DNA from: Bhargavaea ullalensis
Lineage (GTDB): Bacteria; Bacillota; Bacilli; Bacillales_A; Planococcaceae
NCBI RefSeq assembly: GCF_040545425.1
Contig: NZ_JBEPLW010000022.1
Length of the DNA: 38,908 nt
Reading direction: 5' to 3' (one strand)
Part shown: in pieces, positions 8,737 through 16,897 of the stretch
How the letters are laid out: each line of letters opens with the position of its first letter
Numbering within the stretch: position 1 is the first letter of the stretch
The notes under the pieces: generated by a model
The model's database searches: none
What the model was told of the DNA's origin: nothing
What the model saw: the letters and a program-made list of their open reading frames with translations, nothing else
Made by a program: the position numbers and the translations under genes

Positions 8737-9726
8737 TTGGAACACAATCATACAATGACGGACAGGGCCGTCCATCCCGTCATCTGGGACACTGATTATG
8801 GAATGGTCGGTTCGATCAACTTTTATCTGCTGGATACCGGCGGCTCGCTCGTCCTGATTGATGCGGGGCTGGATTCCGATGAATGCCGGACACGGCTCCA
8901 GAGCGAGCTGAAGAATATCGGCGCAACGGTTGCCGACATCAGCCGGATTCTCCTGACCCACCACCATGAAGACCATGCCGGCCTCGTACCTTGGTTGCTT
9001 GAACAGCAGAATATCCCCGTCCATGCGCATCCGGACGCGGTCCCGAGGCTGAAGGCGGACCGGAAATTCCTTGAAATGCGCCTGGAATTCTTCCGCACGC
9101 TCTACCGGGAAATGGGGTGCGGAGACATGGGGGCAGCCCGCTTTGAAACACTTGAAGAAACCATCCGGGACGCGGACGAGCTTGCACTGCGAACAGAAAT
9201 CCGGCCACTGGAAGAAGGCGATTCGATCTGCAGGCTCGACGTGATCGAGACGCCCGGGCACTCGCCCGACTGCATCAGTTTCGTCGACAAGCGAAACCGC
9301 TTCGTGTTTTCCGGGGATGTCATTCTCGACGGGGCTTCCGTGAATGCGCTCATCGACCCGGACCTGGACGGGAACCGGCTGCCGTCGGTGAGCCAACAAC
9401 GGCAGTCGCTGAAGAAAATCAGCGGACTCGACACCGATGTGCTGCTGCCCGGCCACCGGAATGAAATCCGGAATCACCGGGAACTGGCCGCTGAGAAAAT
9501 TGCCCGGATGGACAGGAAAGACGTCCGGATCCTGGACCTGATCCGAGGCGGCACCCATGTCCCGGCGGAGATTGCGCAAGCCTATTATGGCAAGAAGTAT
9601 CATGCCGTTTTCCCGCTCATCATGTCAGAAATCATCGGTCATCTTGACTTTCTTGAATCGGAAGGCAAGATTTCAAAGACGATGACGCGGGGCATTTGGC
9701 ACTACCGGGCGGAATCATCGGATTGA
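8737..9726 (+). CDS. MBL-fold metallo-hydrolase with C-terminal winged-helix-like domain
   Basis: A 329-aa metallo-beta-lactamase-fold hydrolase. The zinc ligands are visible: THHHEDHAG (HxHxDH motif, about residue 73), TPGHS (third His), SGDV (bridging Asp) and LPGHRNE (last His). Residues from about 255 on (KDVRILDLIRGG to IWHYRA) resemble the small helical or winged-helix domain seen in LACTB2-like and YqjP-like proteins. Such enzymes hydrolyse thioesters, lactones or nucleic acids; which applies here is unknown. The start is uncertain. GTG 8728 is only about two bases from the AGAGG site, while TTG 8737 lies 11 bases from it and is my choice. The gene ends 17 bp before a strong terminator. 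Confidence 0.88.
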   Translation: MEHNHTMTDRAVHPVIWDTDYGMVGSINFYLLDTGGSLVLIDAGLDSDECRTRLQSELKNIGATVADISRILLTHHHEDHAGLVPWLLEQQNIPVHAHPDAVPRLKADRKFLEMRLEFFRTLYREMGCGDMGAARFETLEETIRDADELALRTEIRPLEEGDSICRLDVIETPGHSPDCISFVDKRNRFVFSGDVILDGASVNALIDPDLDGNRLPSVSQQRQSLKKISGLDTDVLLPGHRNEIRNHRELAAEKIARMDRKDVRILDLIRGGTHVPAEIAQAYYGKKYHAVFPLIMSEIIGHLDFLESEGKISKTMTRGIWHYRAESSD

Positions 9727-9743
9727 AAACAGGGAATACCACT

Positions 9744-9777
9744 GCGGCGGGAAGCTTTGGCTCCCGTCGCTTTTTTT
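9744..9777 (+). terminator. Intrinsic terminator after MBL gene
   Basis: Stem GCGGCGGGA (9744-9752) pairs with TCCCGTCGC (9762-9770), followed by seven T. Confidence 0.92.
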
Positions 9778-9804
9778 GTCCGATGCAATCTTCGCATCAT
9801 ATCA

Positions 9805-9834
9805 TTGGACAGTTGATTAGAATCATTCTAGAAT
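9805..9834 (+). promoter_or_regulatory. Catalase promoter overlapped by a PerR-type box
   Basis: TTGGAC (9805-9810) and TAGAAT (9829-9834) form a sigma-A-like promoter with an 18-bp spacer. The 15-mer TTAGAATCATTCTAG (9817-9831) is a 7-1-7 inverted repeat matching the known PerR/Fur-family box TTATAATNATTATAA at most positions. It covers the -10 element, as expected for repression relieved by peroxide. PerR binding is inferred from the motif and from the catalase downstream. Confidence 0.75.
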
Positions 9835-9928
9835 AGGAGTTGACACCGAAAGAATCGGAACTGATTGTCCAATCGGAATTTTCCGGTAACAGGTGGCGGA
9901 GAATATCAAGATCGGGGAGGTTTTCATT

Positions 9929-11584
9929 TTGGCGGAAGATAAAAAGATGAATGCTTCAAACGAACAGGCTGAACGGGAAACGATCACGACGCGTCAGGGA
10001 CACCCGGTAACCGACAACCAGAACATCAAAACACTCGGCAACCGTGGTCCGGCCATGATGGAGAACTACCACTTCATCGAGAAAATGTCCCACTTTGACC
10101 GGGAGGAAGTGCCGGAGCGGGTGGTCCACGCACGCGGCACCGGGGCGCTCGGCTACTTTGAAACGTACGGTAAAGTCGGGAACGAACCTCCGGAAAAGTA
10201 CACCCGGGCGAAGGTGTTCCAGGGCAAAGGCAAGAAAACCCCGGTTCTCGTGCGCTTTTCGACGGTGGCCGGATCCAAGGACGTGCCGGAAACAGACCGT
10301 GACCCGCGTGGCTTCGCTGTGAAGTTTTACACGGAAGACGGCAACTGGGACCTCGTCGGAAACAACCTGAAAATCTTCTTCATCCGGGATGCGATGAAGT
10401 TTCCGGACATGATCCACGCGTTCAAAGCCGACCCGGCGTCGAATGTTCCGGACCCGCGGCGCATGTTCGACTTTGTGTCGCGCTCTCCCGAAGCCACCCA
10501 TATGATCACTTTCCTGTTCTCGCCATGGGGACGGCCTGCCACTTACCGCCACATGCAGGGATCGGGCGTGAACACGTACAAATGGATCAACGACAAAGGC
10601 GAGGCATTCCTCGTCAAGTACCACTGGGAGCCGAAGCAGGGCATCCGGAACCTGACGACAAAGGAAGCCCAGGAGATCCAGGCGAAGAACCATTCGCACG
10701 CCACTCAGGATCTCTATGAAGCGATCGAGCGCGGCGACTATCCGGAATGGGAGCTCTACGTCCAGCTCATGGAAGACGGCGACCACCCGGAACTCGACTT
10801 CGATCCGCTTGACGATACGAAGCTCTGGCCGGAAGACAAGTTCCCTTGGCTGCCGGTCGGCAAGATGGTCCTGAACGAGAATCCGACCGACTTCCACACG
10901 CAGATCGAGCAGGCGGCGTTCGGTACGGGCGTCCTCGTCGACGGGATGGACTTCTCGGATGATAAGATGCTGCAGGGCCGGACGTTCTCTTATTCGGACA
11001 CGCAGCGCTACCGCATCGGCGCGAACTATCTTCAGCTGCCGACGAACGCCCCGAAGGCAAAGGTCCGCACGAACCAGGCCCGTGGCATGATGAGCATGCG
11101 CACGCCCGAGGAAGCCGGCGGCAATCCGCACATCAACTACGAGCCGTCGATGGTCGGCGGCTTGCGGGAAGCAAGCAAAGAAGACCGTCCTCAATATCGT
11201 CCTCACTATGATGCGGCAGATGTCATGAGCCAGCCGATCGACCGGACGAACAACTACGGCCAGGCCGGCGAAACTTACCGGGCATTCGAGGAATGGGAGC
11301 GCGAGGAGCTCATCTCGAACTTGTCGGATGTGCTTGCGATCTGCGACCCGCGCATCCAGGAAGCGATGGTCCAGCATTTCACGAAGGCGGATGAAGACTA
11401 CGGCCGCCGAGTGAAGGAAGGCATTGATGCAAAGATGAAAGAGCTGGAAGCGCAAGGTGCCGATGAGCGTCTGCCCGGACAGGAAGCGGGCGTCAAGTCG
11501 AAATATGGTGAGGGTGGTACGACCGCCCAGAACGAAGCGGTCGATGAAGCTGTCCAAAAAGGACATGAAGCCGACCCGTATTGA
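9929..11584 (+). CDS. katX: Catalase, KatX-type
   Basis: A 551-aa haem catalase that dismutates hydrogen peroxide to water and oxygen. The active-site His lies in PERVVHARG, the distal Asn in DLVGNNLKIFFIRD, and the haem-ligand Tyr in RTFSYSDTQRYR. The whole protein, including the tail ending KGHEADPY, closely follows B. subtilis KatX (about 547 aa, a spore catalase), more than the shorter vegetative KatA. I place the start at TTG 9929 because GGGGAGG lies eight bases upstream; the frame extends to GTG 9893 but that codon has no ribosome site. The upstream region carries a PerR-type box over the promoter, whereas B. subtilis katX is known for sporulation and general-stress control, so regulation may have been rewired here. 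A terminator follows within 35 bp. Confidence 0.95.
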   Translation: MAEDKKMNASNEQAERETITTRQGHPVTDNQNIKTLGNRGPAMMENYHFIEKMSHFDREEVPERVVHARGTGALGYFETYGKVGNEPPEKYTRAKVFQGKGKKTPVLVRFSTVAGSKDVPETDRDPRGFAVKFYTEDGNWDLVGNNLKIFFIRDAMKFPDMIHAFKADPASNVPDPRRMFDFVSRSPEATHMITFLFSPWGRPATYRHMQGSGVNTYKWINDKGEAFLVKYHWEPKQGIRNLTTKEAQEIQAKNHSHATQDLYEAIERGDYPEWELYVQLMEDGDHPELDFDPLDDTKLWPEDKFPWLPVGKMVLNENPTDFHTQIEQAAFGTGVLVDGMDFSDDKMLQGRTFSYSDTQRYRIGANYLQLPTNAPKAKVRTNQARGMMSMRTPEEAGGNPHINYEPSMVGGLREASKEDRPQYRPHYDAADVMSQPIDRTNNYGQAGETYRAFEEWEREELISNLSDVLAICDPRIQEAMVQHFTKADEDYGRRVKEGIDAKMKELEAQGADERLPGQEAGVKSKYGEGGTTAQNEAVDEAVQKGHEADPY

Positions 11585-11616
11585 TGGCATTTGAGCGTTG
11601 AACGGAATAAAGTCAG

Positions 11617-11649
11617 GCGGGGGAAACCAATTGTTTCCTCCGCTTTTTT
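11617..11649 (+). terminator. Intrinsic terminator after catalase
   Basis: Stem GCGGGGGAAAC (11617-11627) pairs with GTTTCCTCCGC (11633-11643), with one G-T pair, then six T. Confidence 0.92.
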
Positions 11650-11684
11650 GATTGCGCACCCACGGAAAGGGGAATAGACAGGAG

Positions 11685-12272
11685 ATGTCCGTATTCAGCC
11701 GAACGTATGATCAATTGATGAGTCCGCTTGAAGCCGTCAGCTTCCGGAAAGTGAGAAGGGAAATCGCGCAGGATGCAACAGGTAGGGTGCTGGAAATCGG
11801 CGCCGGAACGGGGCTTAACTTTCCGTTCTACGCGAAGGCGAAGTCGGTGGACGCCGTTGAACCTGACCCGGAGATGGGCAGGCAGTCCTTTGCGCGGATC
11901 CGGGAAGCCTCGGTGCCGATCCGGCTGTTTGCAGCAGGAGCGGAGGCACTCCCGTTTCCGGACGGGCGGTTTGACACGGTGATTGCCACGCTCGTCTTCT
12001 GCACGATCCCGGAACCGGAGCGGGCACTGCGGGAAATCCGCCGAGTGGCCAAGCCGGGTGCCCGGTTTGTTTTGTTTGAGCATGTCCGCATGCCGTCACG
12101 TCCGCTGGCAGCCCTTCAGAAAAAACTGACGCCCGCCTGGTCAAAGATTGCCGACGGGTGCCGGCTTGACCGTGACACGGCACAGCTCGTCCGGGAAGCA
12201 GGCATCTCCGTCAGGCGTCTCGACTCATTTGCAGGCGGCCTGTTTATCAGGATGGAATGCATCATTCCCTGA
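11685..12272 (+). CDS. Class I SAM-dependent methyltransferase (UbiE/Methyltransf_11 type)
   Basis: A 195-aa Rossmann-fold methyltransferase. The SAM-binding motif I VLEIGAGTGLNFPFY lies near residue 30, followed by an acidic residue after strand 2 (DAVEPD), motif II/III around FDTVIATLVFCTIPEPERAL, and LFEHVR at strand 5. The family acts on small molecules, quinones or lipids; the substrate cannot be inferred. I take ATG 11685, although AGGAG directly abuts it, because AAAGGGG about 12 bases upstream can serve and the protein aligns from here. An upstream in-frame TTG at 11652 lies in the terminator of the previous gene and is unlikely. The gene stands alone between two terminators. Confidence 0.88.
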   Translation: MSVFSRTYDQLMSPLEAVSFRKVRREIAQDATGRVLEIGAGTGLNFPFYAKAKSVDAVEPDPEMGRQSFARIREASVPIRLFAAGAEALPFPDGRFDTVIATLVFCTIPEPERALREIRRVAKPGARFVLFEHVRMPSRPLAALQKKLTPAWSKIADGCRLDRDTAQLVREAGISVRRLDSFAGGLFIRMECIIP

Positions 12273-12310
12273 TCCGGGCGGCCGCCCGCACAAAGGAAAC
12301 TTGAAAACAG

Positions 12311-12342
12311 AGCCTTCCGACCCAGCGTTCCGGGAGGCTTTT
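12311..12342 (+). terminator. Probable terminator after methyltransferase
   Basis: AGCCTTCCG (12311-12319) pairs with CGGGAGGCT (12331-12339), followed by a short T-rich stretch (TTTTCCTATTT). Confidence 0.7.
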
Positions 12343-12495
12343 CCTATTTGGGGAAAATACCGGAATCAAACAATAATATGATTGACTATTTCTTCTTTAC
12401 TAAAAAGACAGGCTTTGTCACTTTCTATTGATTTCCCTGTTTTCCTTGCTGTATGATTATCAATCAGTGCAAGTATGACTGAATGATTCATCCCA

Positions 12496-12541
12496 TATAA
12501 TTTGTGAATCCGGTTACACGAAAAGAAGAAAGCGATTCCAT
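12496..12541 (+). promoter_or_regulatory. gltS -10 element and cre-like site
   Basis: A perfect TATAAT (12496-12501) has no convincing -35. An imperfect dyad of the form GTGAATCC-GGTTACAC (12504-12519) spans the expected start point. Then AAGAAAGCGATTCCAT (12526-12541) matches the CcpA cre consensus WTGNAANCGNWNNCWW except for A at position 2. The position downstream of the start would give roadblock repression. The same 16-mer, with the same deviation, occurs at both DAACS carriers. The AT-rich stretch 12345-12480 holds no gene. Confidence 0.55.
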
Positions 12542-12597
12542 CGAGTTCGGGGAACTGCCGTTTCTCATGTGCCGGTACTTCTGAAAGGTGGAGCCCT

Positions 12598-13782
12598 ATG
12601 ATCGAAATCAATCAAATCACCACATTGTTCCTGGCGGTCGCCCTTTATCTCCTTGGCACGGCGCTCGTCAGCCGGATCGGCATCCTTGACCGTTTCTTGA
12701 TCCCCGCGCCGGTAGTGGGCGGCCTGATCTTCGCCATCATCGCCCTCGTGCTCCAAACGTCGGGCATTGTGGAAATTTCACTCGACACCTCTCTGCAGTC
12801 GCTGTTCATGATCGCCTTCTTTACGACGGTCGGCCTGGGGGCCAGCCTGAAGCTGATCAAGCTCGGCGGCAAGCTGCTGATCATTTATTTGCTGCTGTGC
12901 GGTGTGACGATCTTCATGCAGAATGTCATCGGTGTCTCGCTTGCAAAGCTGTTCGGCATCGAACCGCTCCTCGGAGTCATGAGCGGCGCGGTTTCCATGA
13001 GCGGCGGCCACGGCGGCGCGGCCGCCTACGGCCAGACGATTGAAGAACTCGGCATCAACTCCGCAGTGACGATCGGCATGGCGGCTGCCACGCTCGGCCT
13101 GATCTGCGGCAGCCTGTCCGGCGGTCCGATCGCCCGCCACCTCATCAAAAAGCATGACCTGAAACCGGCAGAGGGCCAGGTGGAAGAGTACGTCGAACAA
13201 GACGAAAAACCGATCCACGAGCATTCGTTCATGGTCCAGATCGCGATGATCACGCTGTCGATGGCAGGCGGCACGTTCCTCGGTGACTTGTTCACGGAAG
13301 CGACCGGATTTGTCCTGCCTGCATACATAGGAGCGATGTTCGTTGCCGTCATCGTGCGAAACGTCATGGACCGCATGCTGCCGGGAACGATCAACATGAA
13401 GGAGATCAACCTGATCGGCGACGTCTCCCTCGGAATCTTCCTGTCGATGGCACTCATGAGCATCAAGCTCTGGGAACTCGCCGGACTGGCGCTTCCGCTC
13501 GTCGGCATCATCGCCATCCAGGTCGTCTTCATCGTCCTGTTCGCCGTGTTTGTCATGTTCCGCATGCTCGGCAAAGATTATGACGCGGCCGTCATGATCT
13601 CCGGCTTCCTCGGCCACGGTCTCGGCGCCACGCCGAACGCCATGGCGAACATGGGCGCGACGGTCAATAAATATGGCCCGTCCCGCACCGCGTTCCTCGT
13701 CGTCCCGATTGTCGGCGCGTTCCTCATGGACGTCGTGTTCAGCGCCCCGATCATCATCACGACGATCAACCTGCTTAAATAA
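12598..13782 (+). CDS. gltS: Sodium/glutamate symporter, GltS family
   Basis: A 394-aa integral membrane carrier of the ESS/GltS family (PF03616), which takes up glutamate with sodium. Two inverted repeats of about five helices each are separated by a charged loop (about residues 190-215, EGQVEEYVEQDEKP). The first pore-loop motif is SGAVSMSGGHGGAAAYG (about residue 125), and its counterpart in the second half is SGFLGHGLGATPNAMANM (about residue 335). Length is normal for the family (about 400 aa). ATG 12598 is preceded by AAGGTGGA. The gene has its own promoter, a cre-like site and terminator, so it is monocistronic. It lies in the same 11-kb stretch as two unrelated carriers with overlapping predicted substrates and matching cre-like sites. 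Confidence 0.95.
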   Translation: MIEINQITTLFLAVALYLLGTALVSRIGILDRFLIPAPVVGGLIFAIIALVLQTSGIVEISLDTSLQSLFMIAFFTTVGLGASLKLIKLGGKLLIIYLLLCGVTIFMQNVIGVSLAKLFGIEPLLGVMSGAVSMSGGHGGAAAYGQTIEELGINSAVTIGMAAATLGLICGSLSGGPIARHLIKKHDLKPAEGQVEEYVEQDEKPIHEHSFMVQIAMITLSMAGGTFLGDLFTEATGFVLPAYIGAMFVAVIVRNVMDRMLPGTINMKEINLIGDVSLGIFLSMALMSIKLWELAGLALPLVGIIAIQVVFIVLFAVFVMFRMLGKDYDAAVMISGFLGHGLGATPNAMANMGATVNKYGPSRTAFLVVPIVGAFLMDVVFSAPIIITTINLLK

Positions 13783-13808
13783 ATTCGAGAAGCTGCCTGA
13801 TCGCGAAA

Positions 13809-13839
13809 GGACCGTCCCCAATGGAGGACGGTCCTTTTT
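13809..13839. terminator. Terminator after gltS
   Basis: GGACCGTCC (13809-13817) pairs with GGACGGTCC (13826-13834), followed by T6 on the plus strand. A-T pairs extend the stem on both sides, so it may act weakly for the convergent gene as well. Confidence 0.92.
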
Positions 13840-13854
13840 TCGTTGCCCGGTAAA

Positions 13855-13938
13855 GGATAAAGATAACGCTTCGCCGGATAAAGATAACGGTTGGGCAGAT
13901 AAAGATAACGTTCCGCCGGATAAAGATAACGTTCCGAC
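13855..13938. repeat. Tandem array B, four 21-bp units
   Basis: Four contiguous 21-bp units start at 13855, 13876, 13897 and 13918. The constant part is GATAAAGATAACG, followed by a more variable C/T/G-rich 7-8 bp. The array fills the gap between the gltS terminator and the stop codon (13961) of the convergent GTPase gene. The constant part shares GATA, AACGTT and CG positions with array D 10 kb away. Translations give RYLYP-like repeats, which I regard as spurious. Confidence 0.95.
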
Positions 13939-13960
13939 AAAACCCACTTTTAAGAAGCGT

Positions 13961-15889
13961 TTATTTCAATAAATGCATTGCATCTTCCGCTTCATCCCAC
14001 GGCACGGCGTAGCCTTTGCCTTTGGCGCAGAAAATCGAGGAGGAGGAGTATTCCGGATCGGCATCTTTGTCGTAAGCAATCCGTCCGATCACTTCCTGCG
14101 CATTATGGCAAGGTTCATCGCCGCCGGGCCGGAGGGAGAGCATGCCTTTCCCGTTTGTGAACGAGGCGAAGGTCGCCGGATAGTCCATGAACGTGGCGAC
14201 CGGAACACGGCCGGTGATGAGCGTGGACGCGCCGTCGGTTTCCGGCGGGTCAAACCGTCCGTGTGCCTGCTGAAGGTCAGACAGGACCCGGCCCATCAGT
14301 TCGGAAGACACTTTCACTTTCACCTCATACACCGGCTCGAGCAGCACATTGTCCGCCTTTTCCAGTCCCTGGCGCAAGGCACGGAGTGAGGCTTCCCGGA
14401 AGTCTCCGCCGGATGTATGCTCATTGTGCGCGCGTCCCGTCAGCAAAGTGATCGCCAGGTCGGTGAGCGGCGCGCCTGCCAGGATGCCCCGGTGCGGTTT
14501 TTCGGTGAGCGCCTGTCCGACAAGGTGCTGATAGCCGGGAGCCAGGTCATTTGGATGGCATTCGCTTTTGAATGATATGCCGCTCCCGCTTCTGCCGGGC
14601 TCGATCCGAAGATGCACTTCCGAATAGTGGCGGAGCGGCTCGAAATGTCCATATCCGGTTACAGCCGAGCGGATCGTTTCCTTATAAAGGATCGACGGCT
14701 CGCTGAAGGAAATCTCCGCGCCGAACCGCTCCTTCACGACTTCCCGGAGCACGTCGAGCTGGATTTTGCCCATCACCCGAACCCGGATCTCCCGGGACGG
14801 TTCATCCCAAAGGACGGATAGTGAAGGATCCTCGGCGTCAAGCTTGCGGAAGTGGCCGAGCATGTCCGCCGCCGGAATGGCAGGGTCAAACCGGACGGAA
14901 GCGGAAAGGGACGGGACCAGGTCAAAGCCGATCGGGGGACCGTCCGCACCGATCAGCCCGCCGGCACGTGCATCCGTGAGACCGGTCACCGCGATGAGCT
15001 CTCCCGCAGCGGCTGATTCCTGCACGGTGAATTTGTGGCCGCTGTACCGGCGGATCTGAGTGATCTTTTCGGGGTCTACGTGAAGATGGAGCTCATCCCT
15101 CACGGCAAGCCGGCCGGACAAAATCTTGAGGAACGTCACCCGCTGTCCGCCCGAGTCGTGCCGGATTTTATAGACGCGCGCGGAGAACGGGGCGTTGTGA
15201 TCCCAGTCCGCCGAGGTCAGCCGGTCCAGCCAGCCGAGGAAATCCGTGACGCCGTCATCCTTCAGTGCGGAACCGCTCAGTGCCGGGAAAATCCTGCGTT
15301 CTGCGGTCATCTTTTTCATGGCCCGGAGCCACACGGTCTCGTCGTACCGGTCTTCCACGAACCGCTCCAGCAGGTCCTCGTCACGCTCGGCGATCCACTC
15401 GGCAAGTTCCGGCGTCAGCCCTCCGTCAAGCAAAAACACATCCTCGCTCAGGGAACTCCGGATTTCTTCAAGAGCCGCCTGCGGATCGGCTCCTTCCCGG
15501 TCGGTTTTGTTGATGAAGAGGAAGGCGGGGACGTTGTGGGCGGCAAGCAGCTCCCAGACCGTTTCGGTATGGCCTTCCACGCCGTCGGCCGCGCTCACGA
15601 GAACGACCGCCGCATCCATGACGCCGATCGCCCGCTCCATCTCCGGCGAGAAGTCGACGTGCCCGGGCGTGTCGATCAGCGTATAGTCCGTCCCGTTGAA
15701 TTGAAAGGCCGCCTGGTCCGCAAACACGGTGATCCCGCGTGCTTTCTCGATGTCATGCCCATCGAGAAACGCATCCTGATGGTCAACGCGTCCGCGTTTG
15801 CGGATCGCCTCTGTGTGATAAAGCAGCTGTTCGGAAAACGTCGTCTTGCCCGCATCCACATGGGCCAGGACGCCGATCGTTTGATGCAT
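13961..15889 (-). CDS. TetM/OtrA-like translation-factor GTPase, probably not a tetracycline protection protein
   Basis: A 642-aa GTPase of the EF-G superfamily, in the ribosomal-protection-protein branch and of its usual length (about 640 aa). G1 is AHVDAGKTT (residues 7-15), G2 lies in ARGITVF, G3 is DTPGHVDF, and G4 is NKTD where TetM has NKID. Domains III-V follow. The domain IV loop that in TetM carries the YSPVSTPADFR tip, needed to displace tetracycline from the ribosome, reads AHNEHTSGGDFR here. A resistance role is therefore doubtful; a house-keeping ribosome rescue or stress function is possible. ATG 15889 is chosen with AAAGGAAG upstream and because homology starts at MHQTIG; the frame extends 37 codons further without support. 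Array B lies just beyond its stop codon. Confidence 0.85.
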   Translation of the reverse strand: MHQTIGVLAHVDAGKTTFSEQLLYHTEAIRKRGRVDHQDAFLDGHDIEKARGITVFADQAAFQFNGTDYTLIDTPGHVDFSPEMERAIGVMDAAVVLVSAADGVEGHTETVWELLAAHNVPAFLFINKTDREGADPQAALEEIRSSLSEDVFLLDGGLTPELAEWIAERDEDLLERFVEDRYDETVWLRAMKKMTAERRIFPALSGSALKDDGVTDFLGWLDRLTSADWDHNAPFSARVYKIRHDSGGQRVTFLKILSGRLAVRDELHLHVDPEKITQIRRYSGHKFTVQESAAAGELIAVTGLTDARAGGLIGADGPPIGFDLVPSLSASVRFDPAIPAADMLGHFRKLDAEDPSLSVLWDEPSREIRVRVMGKIQLDVLREVVKERFGAEISFSEPSILYKETIRSAVTGYGHFEPLRHYSEVHLRIEPGRSGSGISFKSECHPNDLAPGYQHLVGQALTEKPHRGILAGAPLTDLAITLLTGRAHNEHTSGGDFREASLRALRQGLEKADNVLLEPVYEVKVKVSSELMGRVLSDLQQAHGRFDPPETDGASTLITGRVPVATFMDYPATFASFTNGKGMLSLRPGGDEPCHNAQEVIGRIAYDKDADPEYSSSSIFCAKGKGYAVPWDEAEDAMHLLK

Positions 15890-15919
15890 GGGAATCACTT
15901 CTTCCTTTAATCTTTTTCC

Positions 15920-15951
15920 AGTATAGCAGACCCGTGGATGCTGTGTTTCAA
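15920..15951 (-). promoter_or_regulatory. Possible promoter of the TetM-like gene
   Basis: On the minus strand an extended -10 (TGCTATACT, ending at 15920) lies about 30 bp before the start codon. TTGAAA occurs 20 bp further up, a spacer too long for an ideal -35. Confidence 0.4.
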
Positions 15952-16081
15952 GGCCGAAAGCAAGCGGCATCCGACTCAACCCCCGCTTCGTCCGTCTCAC
16001 TAAACTTTTGTTTTAAGGATGGCTTTTTCCGCAAGAATAAGAGAAGATGGGCTGGAAATCACCCGAAGGAGATAGAAGCAC

Positions 16082-16780
16082 ATGGAAATTCCAGTCATCT
16101 ATGAAGACAATCATATTCTTGTCGTCGAGAAGCCGGTGAATGTGCCGGTGCAGGAAGACCGGTCAGGGGATGCAGATCTTTTGACGTTGCTAAAGCAGTA
16201 TCTGAAAGTGCGGGACAACAAGCCCGGAAACGTCTATCTCGGACTTGTCCACCGGCTGGACAGGCCGGTCGGGGGTGTCATGGTGTTCGCCAAAACATCC
16301 AAGGCTGCGTCCCGCCTGTCGGACTCGTTCCGCCGCCATGACGTGGAGCGGGAGTATGTGGCGGCCGTCCGGGGAGGAATGAAGGACCGGTCGGGCAGGC
16401 TGGAGCATCACTTGGCAAAGGACCGCAGGGAGAACCGGGTGTCGGTCGTCGGGACCGGCCATCCGGACGGGAAAAAAGCGGTTCTTCATTACCGGACAAT
16501 CAGCAGGTCGGGGGGCCTCAGCCTGTTGTCGGTCCGCCTGCACACCGGAAGGCCCCACCAGATCCGGGTGCAGCTGTCGGCATCCGGCTGTCCGCTGTAC
16601 GGCGACCAGAAATACGGCGCGGCCGTGAACCGGCCGGGACAGCAACTCGCTCTCTGGGCGCGCACGCTGTCTTTTGTACACCCGGTGAAAAAGGAAGAGA
16701 TGCGCTTTGAATCTCTGCCTCCGCCGAAAAAGCCGTGGAGCCACTGGCCGCTCTGGGAGAAAACCTCCGCCCTTAGGTAA
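16082..16780 (+). CDS. RluA-family pseudouridine synthase
   Basis: A 232-aa enzyme that isomerises uridine to pseudouridine in rRNA or tRNA. The catalytic Asp is in GLVHRLDRPVGGV (about residue 60), and the RNA-binding motif RPHQIRVQLSASGCPLYGD lies near residue 160. The variant HRLDRPVGG instead of HRLDxxTSG is seen in one subgroup of RluA-like enzymes. There is no N-terminal S4 domain, so it resembles short RluA paralogues. ATG 16082 has GAAGGAG about 10 bases upstream. It is divergent from the TetM-like GTPase, so two translation-related genes share this intergenic region. The exact target base is unknown. Confidence 0.9.
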   Translation: MEIPVIYEDNHILVVEKPVNVPVQEDRSGDADLLTLLKQYLKVRDNKPGNVYLGLVHRLDRPVGGVMVFAKTSKAASRLSDSFRRHDVEREYVAAVRGGMKDRSGRLEHHLAKDRRENRVSVVGTGHPDGKKAVLHYRTISRSGGLSLLSVRLHTGRPHQIRVQLSASGCPLYGDQKYGAAVNRPGQQLALWARTLSFVHPVKKEEMRFESLPPPKKPWSHWPLWEKTSALR

Positions 16781-16897
16781 AAGAATGAACGCCGGGAGGG
16801 CTGTAATCTGTCTTCTCCGGTTTGCACGCCTATTACTGGCGGAGCGGGCGAGCCCCTTGTATCATAGAAGGAATCGGATCAAAGGGGAACGCAGTGT

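Noticed and set aside
9956..11659. 567-aa frame antisense to the catalase
   Set aside because: Shadow of a strongly conserved gene; His/Arg-rich with no recognisable domain.
13578..13940. Minus-strand frame with RYLYP repeats over array B and the end of gltS
   Set aside because: Mostly antisense to gltS, the remainder being the 21-bp array read in frame. No ribosome site.
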